Shown here: piece after piece, positions 19,322 through 29,200 of the stretch
Layout of the letters: each line of letters opens with the position of its first letter
Position numbering within the stretch: the stretch's first letter is position 1
Position numbers and translations under genes: made by a program
The notes under the pieces: model-generated
Database searches by the model: none
Told to the model about the DNA's origin: nothing
What the model saw: only the letters and a program-made list of their open reading frames with translations
Source: Candidatus Endonucleibacter sp. (ex Gigantidas childressi)
Lineage (GTDB): Bacteria; Pseudomonadota; Gammaproteobacteria; Pseudomonadales; Endozoicomonadaceae
Direction: 5' to 3'
NCBI GenBank assembly: GCA_030674875.1
Contig: JASXSU010000001.1
Coordinates: 882,001 to 946,000 of the forward strand
DNA length: 64,000 bases

Positions 19322-20158
19322 ATGGGGGATGCAGAAGGTCAACCTGAAGATAATGAGCCTGTGGGTGGTGGACTCTTTCCTGTAGACGAGCACGTAGAGG
19401 AAGTTGACGAAGGTGATCATACAGTAACAAGAAAAGGTATTTACTTACTACCGAATTTATTTACAACCGGAAATCTATTTTGTGGATTTTACGCCATTGC
19501 TTCCGCACAGGCTGGATTCTTTCCTTCTGCATGTATTGCTGTTTTTATAGCAATGCTATTAGACGGGCTTGATGGGCGTGTTGCAAGAATAACGAATACC
19601 CAGAGTAAGTTTGGTGAGCAATATGACAGTCTAGCCGATATGGTTACCTTTGGTGTTGCTCCGGCGTTGGTATCCTATAGCTAGGCTTTGTATGAGCTCG
19701 GTAAAGTAGGCTTGGTTGTTGCTTTTATTTATACGGCCTGCGGATCTCTCAGGTTGGCTCGCTTTAATGCTCAAATTGAAGTCACAGATAGTCGCTACTT
19801 TACGGGGCTTCCAAGCCCTGCTGCTGCAGCGCTAGTTGCGGGTATGATTTGGGCATTGAGTGATTATGGCATTGATGGCAAATAAGTATTGGTATCCCTT
19901 ATGGCTGCTATGGTTGTCGCACTAGCAGGAATTTTAATGTGTAGCAATATCCGTTATTATAGCTTTAAAAAAATCGACCTTAGAGGTCGGGTACATTTTG
20001 TTTTCATGCTGGCTATTATTTTAATATTCGCTGTAATATCTACAGACCCTCCAAGAGTTTTAATGTTAGTATTTCTTGGCTACGCCTGCACTGGTCCTGT
20101 AATGGTGATTTATCGCTTTTTTCATACAGACAAAAAGATTGATCACACCACCCATTAA
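19322..20158 (+). pseudogene. pssA: pssA, phosphatidylserine synthase, unit A (two stops)
   Basis: CDP-diacylglycerol-serine O-phosphatidyltransferase of the CDP-alcohol transferase type. The signature DG(x)2AR(x)8G(x)3D(x)3D is present as [10 protein letters not shown] then [12 protein letters not shown], and several hydrophobic segments follow. A TAG interrupts the frame after VSYS at 19682 and a TAA after DGK at 19886; both are single-base differences from sense codons (probably Trp and Ser). The start at 19322 ([10 protein letters not shown]) has GGAG upstream. The first stop is shared with unit B, the second is not. Read-through is unlikely to rescue two stops, so this copy is probably dead. 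Phosphatidylserine synthase is normally needed for phosphatidylethanolamine. Confidence 0.9.
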
Positions 20159-20345
20159 CGATGCCAGCTGGTTACACTTACTTGCTTATTTCCTACATTT
20201 TCAGTAACTGTGAGCAGTGGAAGATCAAGTTAATTACGCATGGATCTCGAACTATAACACTTGTCATTAGTGATACCTCAGGAAAAAGGAAGACGTGCGC
20301 TACCAGAGTGATTATGAGCCAAACACCCAGTTCTATGTACGGGAC

Positions 20346-20904
20346 AAAACATTGTTGCTTTTAACCCGAATTCTGCACGACAGTTTGTTTTGACGTAACC
20401 AGTCTAACCATCGTGGCCTGTAAACTCACGATCTGCCAGAAGGTTATCAATTCTCTTTGTGGGAATGAGATTTAGTACACGCTCCATTACCGCTATGCGT
20501 TCATCGGTATTGGAGTTTCCTCCTTTTTTTGTCAAGACACTCCCAAACAATGGGAATTGAGGTTCCTTGCCAAGCAATTGGTACCACCAGATAGTTGACG
20601 TTTTTGGAGCCATGCTTCCAGTTGGTTCTATCTATGCTTAGGGTAAAGCGATCCATGTCCAGGCATCTCAGAATCAGCTCACCTAGCTGCTGAAAACTGT
20701 AGTCATAGCCAGCGAAAAATCGCTTTATCTCTCGATAATTGGACTCGTTGCCTGCCTGGGTCTGAAACTCTTCGACTACACGGTACTAGTTAGTAGAACG
20801 GCTACGCAGTAAGGCCATTCAAACTATGCAATGAAAGTGATCATAGCTTGATGCAGGGGTAGATGAGCCTTAAACTTCTGGACCAATGAACTGACGTCTT
20901 TCAT
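20346..20904 (-). mobile_element. IS4-family transposase remnant
   Basis: Reads from MKDVSSLVQKFKAHLPLHQA at 20904 through RVVEEFQTQAGNES, DRFTLSIDRTNW (approximate), then SKNVNYLVVPIAW-like and NSNTDERIAVMERVLNLIPT and LADREFTGHDG. Several frameshifts; both the segment between the start and RVVEEF and the C-terminal catalytic part are missing. The LADREF aspartate is a DDE residue. Further copies of this family are at 50695-51235 and 57180-57735; short N-terminal pieces are at 26468-26552 and 41928-42040. Confidence 0.8.
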
Positions 20905-21109
20905 GTTCAACAACCATAACCTATTCTGGGGTAAAAGACCGTGCAGGTTACCTTGCCTGAGAGTCACGTCTTGCTAAATTATGCCTTAAAAATCAAGGTC
21001 TTCAGGCTTCTTGTCCCGTACATAGATGAATTCGACGCCACAGTTTCACTCAAATCTCGCTCTGTAACGCTTGCCACCATCCCTCATGAGCAAGCATCAA
21101 GTCACAGAC

Positions 21110-21334
21110 TCATGATTTTGATACGTTTTTTAGAGGATAAATCAATGGTTCTAGCCCATTTATTTGGATTTCTAGCGTCAAAGCAAGCAGTCGCCCCAGC
21201 TCTCCTTCGGGAAAGCCTTTATGGGAAAACCAAAGCAAATAATCTTCCGGCAGGTCAATTAGAATGCGTCCATGATATTTACCAAATGGCATGGATACCC
21301 TAGCAATTTTCAACAAGTCTTTTTTCTCAAACAT
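21110..21334 (-). CDS. DUF3820 family protein, unit A
   Basis: 74 residues with the family pattern MPFGKYHGRILIDLPEDYLL then GFPEGELGRLLALTLEIQING. DUF3820 proteins are small cytoplasmic proteins, in some Pseudomonas species described as quorum-sensing-regulated virulence factors; biochemical role unsettled. The ATG has AGGAACGG upstream. Almost identical to the copy at 26758-26982 (differences: Tyr to His near the C-terminus). Confidence 0.85.
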   Translation of the reverse strand: MFEKKDLLKIARVSMPFGKYHGRILIDLPEDYLLWFSHKGFPEGELGRLLALTLEIQINGLEPLIYPLKNVSKS

Positions 21335-21344
21335 CTATAGCCGT

Positions 21345-21600
21345 TCCTGTTGAAAGTATGAGTAGGCGACAAACTATCGAAATCCAATAAGGCGAGGAGT
21401 GGTCGGCTATTTAGTCAGAGTAGTCATCAACCTCACACCTTCAATTGAACAATAATATGCCCATATTACCAAGCAAGATGGACTCTCTTCTAATAGCTTT
21501 ATACCCATTATCTCTGAAAGATGAGGTAAGCGACAAGCGAGCTAACTTTAATGGGTATAGGAGCAGCCTCTTCTACAGCAAAAAAACACTCCAAAAAACA
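21345..21600. repeat. Unit junction: palindromic remnant plus hflX 3'-end copy
   Basis: Contains a palindromic-element remnant (GTATGAGTAGGCGACAAACTA) and, at 21464-21520, a copy of the hflX 3' end (coding for KQDGLSSNSFIPIISE) including its element insertion. This shows that the amplified unit originally began inside hflX, so unit B derives from the region just downstream of hflX. Confidence 0.85.
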
Positions 21601-21660
21601 CGCCAAAAAACACTACCATCACCAATCTAGGCGCTAATGCATTACCAATGAATCTTCCAG

Positions 21661-24600
21661 TCATTTATTCTTAGTCTTGTTTCTCCTACGTGATGATTTA
21701 TTAGGTAGTCTAAGTGGCTCTATATCTTCTACCACAGTCAATTTAGCTGAAGGAATATTGGCTAGATGAGATCTATTTTTAGATGGATTTAACCATGACG
21801 ACAAGTCATAAAGCGCTTGATGTTCATTTCTGTGTGGATATAAATCAGAACAAAAATGCCCCCAGGTACTAGCAAGTGAACCTAGTTGAATTCTAACATC
21901 CTGACACAGTTCATGAAGTCTTTTTTGTATTTCGCTTTTCTTTATATCTCTCACACTGGTTACAGTGTCAGTGACAACAATAGTTATGCCTAACAATCCG
22001 AACCCATTTATTAAAGCGTTATAAAATAACATTCTAAAACTCCTTTTCTCATTGCCATCAAACTTATATTGATCACTATATTTAAGCAGCTTATAATAAT
22101 ACCAAGCCTTATACTGCTCTACTTGAATTCTTGTGGCAACAGGTATTGTTTTACCAGTCTTAACTGCGTATTGCATTGACCGAATGGCAGAATATGCTCT
22201 ATCAAAATCGATATCACTTCCATATCCATCTACATCTTCCATTGCAGCATTATATTGTGCTATAGCTTTAGGTAGCGATATATACGCCTCATGTTTAACT
22301 TCTCCACTATCAAGCTCAGGAGGACCATCAAATTCTATAGGTGCTTCAGATTCTAGCTCACACGCTTGGGATGGCAACGGCTCAAAGAGTTCATCGTGAT
22401 CATCAGCAACAGAGGCAGAACAATTCTCCAAATCCATTGAAGATAATGATTTGCCTAAAGAATCACTAGAGGTGACATCAGTACAATTCAAAGTGCTCTT
22501 TTGACTTTGCTTATCACGTTTCCTTATTGCCATTCTGACACTGTTTTGATTCCGCAAGAACATATCAGCTCTTTCTGCAGCATATTCTATACCCTTACTA
22601 CCAGCACTCTTATAGTGTTTAATTATTTCATCTTGTTTTTCTCTAAATTCATCACCGTTTAAACATCTAGACTGAAGCTCTTTCACGTACCCTAACCAAT
22701 GCTCCACAACAGCACTATTATTGTTCTTAATAAATGTCTGCAAAAGATGAACGGCATCTTCTTCTTTATCACTCTCAATCAAGGATACAGCTTTAACAAT
22801 AATAGAATGCTCAGAAGGTGATGTGTTGCTCTGAATAGTAGACGATGCCGTATCAGCATAATCTAAGCCTCCTTCTTCCGTAATTCTTGCAGGAATAGCG
22901 CTCAAATCGTTTAGTGTCTTACATTCATTAGCACATGCATGTTCACACATGTACGCATAGAAATCTGCTTTTTTCTTATTAGCTCCTTCTTGACAAAGAT
23001 CATACCGTGCAGCCAAGCTTTGCCTTACCCATTCGTGGCTAGAAACCACGCCAGTCAACCATTCAGGAGGGTTCTCTAGCCACTCTCTTTTTTTATTTGT
23101 AATATCAGTACACCCATTTATCAAATCAGCTATGATATGTAATGTTTTAAGAATTTCAGCTTTATTAGCTGTATCACCATCTTTCCGCTTTTTATTAACA
23201 GTCTTTGTCCACGCAATATAATTAACTATAAAATCATAATTATATGATAGGAATTTATGCAGTGCACTCACATCAAAGAATTCATCTATAATATCATCAG
23301 GAATATTCATTTCCATCAGTTTGCCTTTCATTTTGGCAACTAACTCATCAGAGCATACTAAATTAGTGCTGTTTATAAGATAGTCATGTAATATACAATA
23401 AAGTTCTTGCCACTGAGCACGACCATATTCAGAAGCAGGATAAATCTTTGCTACCACCTGCTTTAATACCGGATCATCCAATACATCTGTCTTTGCCATT
23501 AATTCAATAATTCCTATGTCACCCGTATCTAGATGTTCGAATTTTTTTGCTACGCTAGCAATCATTTTAAAACAATAATCTCTGGCTTTTGGAAAATCTT
23601 CAGCGTGCAAGGTCCTAATATTAAAATAATTCCAGATGGTAATGATTGTATCTTGAATATCCTCCTGTTTGTCTGAAAGACCTCTTCCTTTACTCTTCTC
23701 CAGCCACCTTTTCGCTTTATCATGAATTGATCTTAATCTTTCAAATCCTTTAGCCGGGTTACTCTTATGCTTATATTCTTTGCAAAGACCCATATCGATA
23801 ATTGCGCTATTCCAGAGAGCCTGCGGAAAGTCACTGTCTGCGCTCTCATTCAATTTATCTAACGCCAAATCAAAATGACCTTTAGCATAATGCAAATAAA
23901 ACTCATACAATAATATTCTGCTTTTTTCTGATAGCATAGTTTTCGTTTGATACTTTTCAATAAAACCAGTAACATCCTCAATGCATTTCAGAGCAGATCC
24001 AAATTCATAATTACTTAGAAAATAACAAAAGCCATTATAATGATAGTCACAAATAAATTTCTTTACATAAGCTTCAAATCTTTTTACATACGCCTTCACC
24101 CTAACGGCAAATATCTCATCTTTATCTTCTATACTAATCCTGATCATCTTATCTAGTTCTTCTTCCGACAAATGTAACGCAACTTCATTTGCAATAGACT
24201 TCGCTATCTTGTTATTACAAAGCACTGGATCAAAAACCAAGGCTGACATAACTCTCAAAATAATGTTAGGTATCTTTCTTATCTCTTCTTTGTTTTCAGT
24301 GCGAAAAATGACCAAGTACTTTTTCATAACGCTTTGTATATCATCACTCAATTCTTTCAAAATCTTTTCGTTACGATAAAAATACATTATATCAATATAG
24401 TAAGTTGGCGAGAAAACTTCAAACCAATCCATAGTAGTAAATTTATCTGCAGCAACATATGATATGGTAGCTAATCCAAGTTCATCTTTAGCCGTTTTTT
24501 GTTTTACAGAACCTTGATCTAACTGGGTAAAATCTAGACAATCTTTTGTATTTATAACACCTCTTCCCCTTATATTGCGACTCTCTGGCAATGGAGGATC

Positions 24601-24741
24601 TGAGGGTAATACCGAGCACTTGGGAAGCACATTACTTTCAACTTCCGTAGATTGCTTCTCTGTTGACATAGCAACCATATCATTAGAATCACTTAAACTT
24701 GCAGTTCCTAAATTTGCAGCTGCGCAATTTGATATATTCAT
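21661..24741 (-). CDS. Helical-repeat orphan, copy B (1026 aa)
   Basis: Intact sister of the gene at 15369-18467, same start region (first 43 residues identical) and same last ~390 residues with only a few substitutions (e.g. SEAPIEF for SEEPIEF, DGNEKRS for DENEKRS). The central region (about residues 44-636) differs throughout by substitutions and small indels but keeps landmark motifs such as FTTMDWFEV, SEKSRILLYE, SNPAKGFERLR and DYCFKMIA, so it is the same fold. That the frame stays open despite this divergence suggests that both copies are under selection. Function unknown; likely helical repeat scaffold or effector. Confidence 0.8.
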   Translation of the reverse strand: MNISNCAAANLGTASLSDSNDMVAMSTEKQSTEVESNVLPKCSVLPSDPPLPESRNIRGRGVINTKDCLDFTQLDQGSVKQKTAKDELGLATISYVAADKFTTMDWFEVFSPTYYIDIMYFYRNEKILKELSDDIQSVMKKYLVIFRTENKEEIRKIPNIILRVMSALVFDPVLCNNKIAKSIANEVALHLSEEELDKMIRISIEDKDEIFAVRVKAYVKRFEAYVKKFICDYHYNGFCYFLSNYEFGSALKCIEDVTGFIEKYQTKTMLSEKSRILLYEFYLHYAKGHFDLALDKLNESADSDFPQALWNSAIIDMGLCKEYKHKSNPAKGFERLRSIHDKAKRWLEKSKGRGLSDKQEDIQDTIITIWNYFNIRTLHAEDFPKARDYCFKMIASVAKKFEHLDTGDIGIIELMAKTDVLDDPVLKQVVAKIYPASEYGRAQWQELYCILHDYLINSTNLVCSDELVAKMKGKLMEMNIPDDIIDEFFDVSALHKFLSYNYDFIVNYIAWTKTVNKKRKDGDTANKAEILKTLHIIADLINGCTDITNKKREWLENPPEWLTGVVSSHEWVRQSLAARYDLCQEGANKKKADFYAYMCEHACANECKTLNDLSAIPARITEEGGLDYADTASSTIQSNTSPSEHSIIVKAVSLIESDKEEDAVHLLQTFIKNNNSAVVEHWLGYVKELQSRCLNGDEFREKQDEIIKHYKSAGSKGIEYAAERADMFLRNQNSVRMAIRKRDKQSQKSTLNCTDVTSSDSLGKSLSSMDLENCSASVADDHDELFEPLPSQACELESEAPIEFDGPPELDSGEVKHEAYISLPKAIAQYNAAMEDVDGYGSDIDFDRAYSAIRSMQYAVKTGKTIPVATRIQVEQYKAWYYYKLLKYSDQYKFDGNEKRSFRMLFYNALINGFGLLGITIVVTDTVTSVRDIKKSEIQKRLHELCQDVRIQLGSLASTWGHFCSDLYPHRNEHQALYDLSSWLNPSKNRSHLANIPSAKLTVVEDIEPLRLPNKSSRRRNKTKNK

Positions 24742-25589
24742 TATCTATTCCCTTTTTACAACAACAACATCAGAGTCACTAATATTAAATATTAGTGACT
24801 CTGAATTAATAATAAACAAACGCTATCTTTTATTTATTATTCTCATTTCATCAGCCTAATAGTAATTCTTAAAAAACAGGATCTACCAGCACTATTTAGA
24901 GATACTTGGTTATTTACTACTCGCATTCACTCCAGCCACTAACTACTCGTAAGTCCACAAAGCGTCGATAGCTTGTCGCCTACCTATATTTCGCCTCTTA
25001 ATGAGCAACAGTCATAGTCGCGAGCTCATGTTCATCTAAAGCTGCCTACTAGGCTTATTAAAGCAACACCACTTCAATATTAGAATATGGCAATTAAGTA
25101 CTGACGAATTGATCAATTTCTATTAGGTGTTATATATTAGGGTAGTAATATATGAAAAAGTTTCACCATGTTAGTGTCCCTTGATGAATTGGTTAGTATT
25201 ACTACCTAAATTGCCAGCATAGAGCCTACGAATAGTCGGTAATTGGAGTAAGCAAGATCAGCCCAGAACCACGCAATTTCAAGGCATTATAATACATGAA
25301 TATCAAATTATCACTGAATGTGGAAGGTATTGCTCGCATTTATTATTAAAATACCGTCAAACTATTCGATGAGCTAACTCTAAGCTTGCATGGCATCCGC
25401 ACGTATTTATTGTTCGCCATATTTCATGCAACCTTCTTTGTTTTGATTATTATCGTATACTCATCTTCATTCGTAACTGGTATAGAATCAGATTACTTGT
25501 TCGTACAAAGGTGATTTTGAATTTGTTTTATACCGAAGCCATATTTCATGGTAAAATATTTTTTTAAATACCTTGGAGCAAGTTCTTAT
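24742..25589. repeat. Divergent intergenic region with repeat R, unit B
   Basis: 848 bases, nearly identical to 18468-19321. It holds the same AGTCACTAATATT hairpin upstream of the large gene and repeat R at 24930-25245. No gene seen. Confidence 0.7.
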
Positions 25590-26426
25590 ATGGGGGATGC
25601 AGAAGGTCAACCTGAAGATAATGAGCCTGTGGGTGGTGGACTCTTTCCTGTAGACGAGCACGTAGAGGAAGTTGACGAAGGTGATCATACAGTAACAAGA
25701 AAAGGTATTTACTTACTACCGAATTTATTTACAACCGGAAATCTATTTTGTGGATTTTACGCCATTGTTTCCGCACAGGCTGGATTCTTTCCTTCTGCAT
25801 GTATTGCTGTTTTTATAGCAATGCTATTAGACGGGCTTGATGGGCGTGTTGCAAGAATAACGAATACCCAGAGTAAGTTTGGTGAGCAATATGACAGTCT
25901 AGCCGATATGGTTACCTTTGGTGTTGCTCCGGCGTTGGTATCCTATAGCTAGGCTTTGTATGAGCTCGGTAAAGTAGGCTTGGTTGTTGCTATTTTTTAT
26001 ACGGCCTGCGGATCTCTCAGGTTGGCTCGCTTTAATGCTCAAATTGAAGTCACAGATAGTCGCTACTTTACTGGGCTTCCAAGCCCTGCTGCTGCAGCGC
26101 TAGTTGCGGGTATGATTTGGGCATTGAGTGATTATGGCATTGATGGCAAATCAGTATTGGTATCCCTTATGGCTGCTATGGTTGTCGCACTAGCAGGAAT
26201 TTTAATGTGTAGCAATATCCGTTATTATAGCTTTAAAAAAATCGACCTTAGAGGTCGGGTACATTTTGTTTTCATGCTGGCTATTATTTTAATATTCGCT
26301 GTAATATTTACAGATCCTCCAAGAGTTTTAATGTTAGTATTTCTTGGCTACGCCTGCACTGGTCCTGTAATGGTGATTTATCGCTTTTTTCATACAGACA
26401 AAAAGATTGATCACACCACCCATTAA
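25590..26426 (+). pseudogene. pssA: pssA, unit B (one shared stop)
   Basis: Same protein as at 19322-20158 with the full CDP-alcohol transferase signature and intact C-terminal half (SVLVSLMAAMVVALAGILMC). A single TAG at 25950 follows VSYS, in the same place as in unit A, so it predates the duplication or was copied between units. If this TAG (probably a Trp codon, TGG) were read through, a full-length enzyme of 278 residues would result. Either pssA activity comes from elsewhere or suppression occurs. Confidence 0.88.
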
Positions 26427-26467
26427 CGATGCCAGCTGGTTTCACTTACTTGCTTATTTCCTACATT

Positions 26468-26552
26468 CAAACTATGCAATGAAAGTGATCCTAGCTTGAT
26501 GCAGGGGTAGATGAGCCTTAAACTTCTGGACCAATGAACTGACGTCTTTCAT
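26468..26552 (-). mobile_element. IS4 N-terminal stub in unit B
   Basis: Keeps only MKDVSSLVQKFKAHLPLHQA and a few codons of the IS4 remnant of unit A. The rest is missing by the 620-base deletion at the CATT repeat. Confidence 0.75.
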
Positions 26553-26757
26553 GTTCAACAACCATAACCTATTCTGGGGTAAAAGACCGTGCAGGTTACC
26601 TTGCCTGAGAGTCACGTCTTGCTAAATTATGCCTTGAAAATCAAGGTCTTCAGGTTTCTTGTCCCGTGCATAGATGAATTCGACGCCACAGTTTCACTCA
26701 AATCTCGCTCTGTAACGCTTGCCACCATCCCTCATGAGCAAGCATCAAGTCACAGAC

Positions 26758-26982
26758 TCATGATTTTGATACGTTTTTTAGAGGATGAATCAATGGTTCT
26801 AGCCCATTTATTTGGATTTCTAGCGTCAAAGCAAGCAGTCGCCCCAGCTCTCCTTCGGGAAAGCCTTTATGGGAAAACCAAAGCAAATAATCTTCCGGCA
26901 GGTCAATTAGAATGCGTCCATGATATTTACCAAATGGCATGGATACCCTAGCAATTTTCAACAAGTCTTTTTTCTCAAACAT
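26758..26982 (-). CDS. DUF3820 family protein, unit B
   Basis: Second copy of the 74-residue protein at 21110-21334, with the same FGKYHGRILIDLPEDYLLWF core. Both copies are intact while the pssA copies are broken, which suggests that this gene is either useful or very recently duplicated. Confidence 0.85.
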   Translation of the reverse strand: MFEKKDLLKIARVSMPFGKYHGRILIDLPEDYLLWFSHKGFPEGELGRLLALTLEIQINGLEPLIHPLKNVSKS

Positions 26983-26999
26983 CTATAGCCGTTCCTGTT

Positions 27000-27110
27000 G
27001 AAAGTATGAGTAGGCGACAAACTAGCCAATCCCCATTAGTCTACGAATAGTAAGTGATTAGTGCGGTAACAGCAGTCAACAACATTACACCTCCAATGGT
27101 ATGGGTATAT
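27000..27110. repeat. Partial palindromic element upstream of ycbL
   Basis: GTAGGCGACAAACTAGCC ... TAGTCTACGAATAGTAAGTG ... ACACCTCCAATGGTATGGGTA. The left end is lost in unit B's edge. It ends about 60 bases before the ycbL start. Confidence 0.65.
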
Positions 27111-27166
27111 ACTTTAAATTCTTACTTAACATTAGTGCTTTACATTTACAGAAAAGATAATACCTA

Positions 27167-27814
27167 ATGACAACTGATACTACACTTGTAAGAGAAACAT
27201 TTCCCGTAGGTCCTCTCCAGTGCAATTGCACTATTATTGGTGATAGGCTGACAGGGAAAGCTATTGTGATCGATCCTGGTGGAAATCCTGAAATAATTAT
27301 GGCCAAACTGCAAGCCATAAATTTACAGGTTACGGCATTAATTCACACCCATGCCCATTTTGATCACTTCCTTGCCAGTGGTGAAATCAAAAAACAAACC
27401 AATGCATTCATTCATCTGCATAAAGAAGATAAATTTCTTTGGGATAGTCTGGAGCTTCAATGCAAAATGTTCGACGCTCCCTATCATCCAGTTCCTGATC
27501 CTGACTTCTGGTTAAAAGATGATCAAGAGCTACCCTGTTGTCAAGGTGTTTCTATACACACTCCAGGTCACACACCAGGTTCTATGTCATTCTGGTTTGA
27601 AAAAGAAAAGCTACTCATTGCTGGTGATACTCTGTTTCGCAGATCAATAGGCAGAACTGATCTTTGGGGAGGAGACTTTAAAACAATAAAAAAATCAATT
27701 CATCAACGACTTTACGTTCTCGATGAAGAGACTGTAGTGGTTACGGGCCATGGCCCCAACACTAGTATTGGTGAAGAAATTCGTGAAAATCGTGTAGTTA
27801 GCGGATACCAATAA
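27167..27814 (+). CDS. ycbL: YcbL-type metallo-beta-lactamase-fold hydrolase
   Basis: Cytoplasmic glyoxalase II-like hydrolase; relatives cleave S-D-lactoylglutathione weakly. 215 residues, as in E. coli YcbL. Metal ligands are visible: HTHAHFDH (about 61-68), the His of TPGHTPGS (about 143), the Asp of AGDTLF (about 162) and the His of VTGHGP (about 204). The N-terminal GPLQCNCTIIGD and VIDPGGNP are typical. The start ATG is preceded by only a weak AAAGA site. It stands alone between the tandem units and a transposase remnant. Confidence 0.9.
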   Translation: MTTDTTLVRETFPVGPLQCNCTIIGDRLTGKAIVIDPGGNPEIIMAKLQAINLQVTALIHTHAHFDHFLASGEIKKQTNAFIHLHKEDKFLWDSLELQCKMFDAPYHPVPDPDFWLKDDQELPCCQGVSIHTPGHTPGSMSFWFEKEKLLIAGDTLFRRSIGRTDLWGGDFKTIKKSIHQRLYVLDEETVVVTGHGPNTSIGEEIRENRVVSGYQ

Positions 27815-28032
27815 AGTTCAAGAATTTCTGATTCGTTATGACTAGGTCGATACCAGTTACCATTTAAAGAGTTAATAAGCGACAAACTATCGAAACCCAA
27901 TAAGGCAGCGATTCCCGCGACATTTACCAAACTCCAACAATCCCAGCACCTACAGCGAAGTACGAACTTAATGATTTCGCACTACTTTTAGTTTATCTTG
28001 GTCAGACTAATGTCATATAGCTTACTTAGCGA

Positions 28033-28590
28033 ATGGCCTATCTTCTTCAAAACAACAGAAAGAATCTATCTGCTGGTAGCATGATCAGCTTGATTTCTGA
28101 AGGTTTTAATAGCATCACAGATCACCAGAAAAACGTTGATACAAGAAAGATTTCTGTTCACGATGCGTCAATGTCTGCTTTTGCTATGCTGCATTTAAAA
28201 TACCCCTCTCTTCTTTCATTTGATCGTGAAAAAAAAGAACCTACAGTGAGGCATAATCTTAAACATTTATATCATGTAAAAAACAGGGCTCCCTGCGATA
28301 CTAGCATGCGGGAAATTCTTGATCCTCAAGACCTTGCTGATTTCAAAAAACCGTATATACCCAAAGGCTTTCAAGTTGCTACTAGGCGGCAAGTAAGCGA
28401 AGCTCCATGAGCCTACGAGTAGTAGGTGATCGTGGTGAGCGAGCGCAGCCAACAACGTAGCAGATTGAAAGGCGACGGGTATAAACTACTACTGTCAGAA
28501 GTTCAGAGAGCAGGCTTGTTAAAATCGTTTGAATTCTATGACACGAATGTTGCTTTGATCAGCGCAGGTCTGCTGTACCATTTCTAGTGG
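28033..28590 (+). pseudogene. Transposase N-terminal fragment split by 124-bp element
   Basis: Residues SLISEGFNSITDHQKNVDTR, SMSAFAMLHLKYPSLLSFD and VRHNLKHLYHVKNRAPCDTS, MREILDPQD match the N-terminal part of a DDE transposase group often annotated as ISNCY/IS4-like. At 28358 the frame is interrupted by the palindromic element; removing it and one TA gives FKKPYKLLLSEVQRAGLLKS in frame. The frame then decays after LISAGLLYHF (the expected ISxDGTG catalytic motif is damaged). The rest of the transposase is absent. Confidence 0.8.
28358..28481. mobile_element. 124-bp palindromic element, copy 1
   Basis: Starts TACCCAAAGGCTTTCAAG, ends AAAGGCGACGGGTA, flanked by TA on both sides (28356-28357 and 28482-28483). 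Core GAGCCTACGAGTAGTAGGTG. The outer ~22 bases are inverted repeats. In this orientation the host frame meets a stop. Confidence 0.9.
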
Positions 28591-29200
28591 GTCGTCAGGT
28601 CAGTCGCACCTCGTTAAGGAGTTTTGTTTTCAAGGTGGTCATCATGAGATTCAGCGAATTAACTCTGGGGCAGCTGGTTTTAAAATTGATGAGTCGGTAC
28701 TTAATGAGTATGGTATGAAAAAATCTGAAATGGTCAAGATACAGGGATTAGCGAATGTCTTATAATCTGGGTGAGCATAAAAACTTGGCTGAAGTGCGGT
28801 TGCTATTCCAGTAGCTCTGTTTCCAGAGAAGTAAAGTGATTCGTCAATCACCCCATACCTACAAAGGGAATGGGTGTCTATCGTTACCTATTTTGTTTCA
28901 TTATCGTATGCGTCCCCACGCAGGAGCGTGGAGACGAAACCATAAGCCCTCTAAGTTAAATAGAATTAATACTGAGATTTTAGTCAACATGCCAAAGAAG
29001 AATCCTAGGGATAGGTGCCAATTATGTACCAATAGATTATTAAAGGAAGAAATGGCTAGTGTCTATAGTAGACTGGAAAAAGATAAACGACATGTCATTA
29101 AAGTATATTATAACAATTTAGGTTATTCCAAAGAATAAATCAGTTTTTTAGTCTAGACTAGTGGTTAAATCAGAATATGTAAAATATGGAGGCGCTAATC
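28591..29200. other. Spacer with doubtful 100-codon frame
   Basis: No gene I can support. A frame at 28836-29138 (ending MASVYSRLEKDKRHVIKVYY and on) has no ribosome site and a start inside low-quality sequence; its last ~50 residues could be a real small or broken protein. A GGAGG site at 29188-29192 belongs to the next gene. Confidence 0.4.

Larger units (their letters stand above)
15330..21373. repeat. Tandem unit A
   Basis: About 6.0 kb, repeated at 21615-27022 (unit B). Order: large helical-repeat gene (minus), repeat R, pssA (plus, broken), IS4 remnant, DUF3820 gene (minus). Except for the middle of the large gene, differences from unit B are scattered single bases, an AAC-repeat length change near 18485, and a 620-base segment (20196-20815) absent from unit B. 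Confidence 0.9.
21615..27022. repeat. Tandem unit B
   Basis: About 5.4 kb, the counterpart of 15330-21373. It lacks 620 bases of the IS4 remnant present in unit A; the junction lies at a CATT (26464-26467) that occurs at both edges of the extra segment in unit A (20196 and 20816). Confidence 0.9.

Noticed and set aside
20941-21303. 120-codon plus-strand frame over the DUF3820 gene (also 26589-26951)
   Set aside because: The minus-strand frame carries the recognisable DUF3820 sequence; the plus-strand frame is its shadow.
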